Origin: AWTP1-18 sp036518635
GTDB lineage: Bacteria; Pseudomonadota; Gammaproteobacteria; Burkholderiales; Rhodocyclaceae
NCBI GenBank assembly: GCA_036518635.1
Contig: DATDMT010000075.1
Span: 1 to 35,764 of the forward strand
Reading direction: 5' to 3'
Length of the DNA: 35,764 nt
Below the pieces are notes generated by a model, which worked only from the letters and a program-made list of their open reading frames with translations, was not told where the DNA came from and ran no database searches. The position numbers were made by a program, and so were the translations under genes. This document shows, piece after piece, positions 31,182 to 35,764 of the stretch; the stretch's first letter is position 1; every line of letters starts with the position of its first letter.

Positions 31182-32027
31182 TCAGGCGGCGCCGCTGGCC
31201 TTGGGCGTGTCGGGCTGCGCCGCCCACTCGGTCCACGAGCCGTCGTAGACCGCGGCGCTGCCGAGTCCGGCGACTTCCAGGCCGAGGGCCAGTACGGTGG
31301 CGGTGAGGCCGCTGCCGCAACTGCAGACCAGGGGCCGGCTGCCGTCCACACCGGCGGCGACAAATTTCGCACGCAGGGCATCGACCGCCAGCAGGGTGCC
31401 GTCCGGGTTCAGCAACTCACCGTAGGGCAGGCTGCGGCTGCCGGGGATGTGGCCGGAAGGCAGGCTGGGCCGCGGGTCCGGCGCGCTGCCGTCGAAGCGG
31501 CCGCGGGAGCGGGCGTCGAGCACCAGTTCCTGCTGGCTTTGCAGATTCGCCAGCATGTCGCCGAGGCCGCGCAGCAGCGTGGCGCGCAGGGCCGGGCGAT
31601 AGTCGGCGACGGTTACCGCGTCAACCGGGCCACGCTCGCTGGAGCGGCCCTCGGCCAGCCACTTGGGCAGGCCGCCGTCCAGCACCGACACCCGCTGATG
31701 ACCGAACAGACGGAACAGCCACCAGCCGCGGCCGGCGGAGAACAGGCCCTTCTGGTCGTAGAAGACGACGTGATGGTGGTTGCCGATGCCGAGGTCGCCG
31801 ACCAGACGGGCGAAGCGCTCGGGGCTGGGGGCCATGTGAGGCAACGGGGTGTCGGGATCGGCCACCTCGTCCACGTCGAAGAACTGGGCGCCGGGAATGT
31901 GGGCCTTGAGGAATTCGGAGGCAGCGCAGCGCTGCTCGGCGGGCATGTACCAACTGGCATCGAGCAGGCGCAGGTCTGGATCATCGAGGTGGGCGGCAAG
32001 CCACTCGCTGCTGACGATGGGGGTCAT
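31182..32027 (-). CDS. sseA: 3-mercaptopyruvate sulfurtransferase (two rhodanese domains)
   Basis: Transfers sulfur from 3-mercaptopyruvate to a thiol or cyanide. The 281-residue protein has two rhodanese domains: an inactive N-terminal one (about 1-140, with LLDASWYMP and AHIPGAQFFDVDEVAD) and an active C-terminal one (about 155-280, with VLDARSRGRFDG). The catalytic loop is CGSGLTA with Cys237, the same residue number as in E. coli SseA, and the Gly-Ser-Gly type loop favours mercaptopyruvate over thiosulfate as substrate. The frame continues upstream into the aldolase gene, but ATG 32027 gives the standard start. It follows the aldolase stop by 5 bases, so it is in the mtnA operon. Confidence 0.93.
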   Translation of the reverse strand: MTPIVSSEWLAAHLDDPDLRLLDASWYMPAEQRCAASEFLKAHIPGAQFFDVDEVADPDTPLPHMAPSPERFARLVGDLGIGNHHHVVFYDQKGLFSAGRGWWLFRLFGHQRVSVLDGGLPKWLAEGRSSERGPVDAVTVADYRPALRATLLRGLGDMLANLQSQQELVLDARSRGRFDGSAPDPRPSLPSGHIPGSRSLPYGELLNPDGTLLAVDALRAKFVAAGVDGSRPLVCSCGSGLTATVLALGLEVAGLGSAAVYDGSWTEWAAQPDTPKASGAA

Positions 32028-32032
32028 GGGAC

Positions 32033-32676
32033 TTAGGCCTTGCCTGGCTGCTTGCCGTAGTCGCGGAATTTTTCCTGCACCCGCAGCATCTCGTCGGCGG
32101 AGAGGATCTGCGGCGTGCCGAGTTGCAGCACGCGCCAATATTGCTCGGCCAGGGTCTCCAGTTCCACCGCCATGTCCAGCGCGTGGGCCGCATCGCGGCC
32201 GAACACCAGCATGCCGTGATGGGCCATCAGGCAGGCGCTGCGGCCCGCCAGGGCGACGAGAATGGCGTCGGACAACTCCTGGGTACCGAAGGTGGCGTAG
32301 CCGGCGCAGCGCACGCTGTCGCCACCGAAGCGGGCCACCATGTAATGGAAGGCGGGAATCTCGCGCGCCATGCAGGCCAGGCTGGTGGCGAAGGGCGAAT
32401 GGGTGTGCACGATGGCGCCGGCCTCGGGCCGGGCGGCGTAGATGTCGCGGTGGAAGCGCCACTCGGACGAAGGCAGGCGATGCCCTTCGACACGGCCGTC
32501 GAGTCCGACGAAGACCATGTCGGCGACCTCGCTGGCGGCGTAGTTCATGCCGGTGGGGGTGACGATGAAGCCGTCGTCGCAGCGGACGCTGACGTTGCCG
32601 GCGGTGCCGCGATTGATGCCACAGGCATTCATCGCGCGAGCGGTGGCAAGGACTTCGGCTTGCAGAACGACGCGGC

Positions 32677-32680
<4 letters not shown>
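32033..32680 (-). CDS. Class II aldolase, FucA-like (probable 5-deoxyribulose/methylthioribulose 1-phosphate aldolase)
   Basis: A 215-residue class II aldolase/adducin-family enzyme close in pattern to L-fuculose-phosphate aldolase: CGINRGTAGNVSVR, VTPTGMNY, the catalytic Glu in SSEWRFHRDIY, zinc ligands in HTHSPFA, and the third His in AHHGMLVFG. Adjacent mtnA produces the ribulose-1-phosphate sugar, so the likely reaction is cleavage of 5-deoxyribulose or methylthioribulose 1-phosphate to dihydroxyacetone phosphate and an aldehyde (the DHAP shunt described in Rhodospirillum rubrum and E. coli). MtnB dehydratase belongs to the same fold, but the GTAGN and SSEWRFH pattern favours aldolase. 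ATG overlaps the mtnA stop as ATGA. Confidence 0.82.
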
Positions 32681-33672
<992 letters not shown>

Positions 33673-33678
33673 GGTTGC

Positions 33679-35764
<2,086 letters not shown>

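Noticed and set aside
32028..32462. In-frame upstream extension of the sulfurtransferase
   Set aside because: It overlaps the aldolase gene in another frame; the rhodanese domain starts right at ATG 32027.

Overview
The window is about 36 kb of dense, GC-rich bacterial chromosome with mostly housekeeping genes. Gene content and order (yhdP next to a Nit2-type amidase and divergent from glnE; apaG divergent from rpe-gph-trpEGDC; secA at the right edge) suggest a betaproteobacterium, most likely Rhodocyclales. That placement is inferred from gene order and protein character, not from a database search. Both ends are cut: a nitrilase-family gene loses its 3' end at base 1 and secA loses its 5' end at base 35764.

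Layout. 1-4612 (minus): yhdP and an overlapping nitrilase-family amidase. 4792-8722 (plus): glnE and argJ. 8813-13022 (plus): an accessory pair of two exported proteins, FecR/NTF2-like and TPR-CHAT (caspase-like). 13026-15905 (minus): HDOD protein, TPR protein with a glycosyltransferase-like C-terminus, and a STAS protein. 16046-17000: secreted PEBP-family protein (plus) facing apaG (minus). 17150-22661 (plus): rpe, gph, a probable trp leader peptide with two Trp codons, then trpE, trpG, trpD, trpC. 22662-23639 (minus): a RelE/ParE-Phd toxin-antitoxin pair and a small winged-helix-like protein. 23640-24122: the only long gene-free stretch, filled with several kinds of dispersed-repeat-like sequence. 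24123-25955 (minus): a Cache-type membrane histidine kinase, divergent from an NrfJ-like periplasmic protein (26146-26511), with a perfect FNR/DNR-type box between them. 26541-28348 (minus): Sel1-repeat protein, ExbB/TolQ-like channel and DUF2149 (ExbD-like) protein. 28451-31083 (minus): DsbA/HCCA-isomerase-like protein, alpha/beta hydrolase, LysR regulator. 31182-35764 (minus): secA, mtnA, class II aldolase and 3-mercaptopyruvate sulfurtransferase, so tightly packed that they look co-transcribed.

How the genes work together. The trp cluster makes tryptophan from chorismate and appears to be controlled by leader-peptide attenuation; rpe and gph sit directly upstream. MtnA plus a FucA-like aldolase resembles the DHAP shunt for 5-deoxyribose or methylthioribose phosphates. 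The best candidates for little-described biology are the exported FecR/CHAT pair, the Sel1/ExbB/DUF2149 operon, and the FNR-box-controlled kinase/NrfJ-like divergon. None of these is proven; each rests on sequence reading alone.
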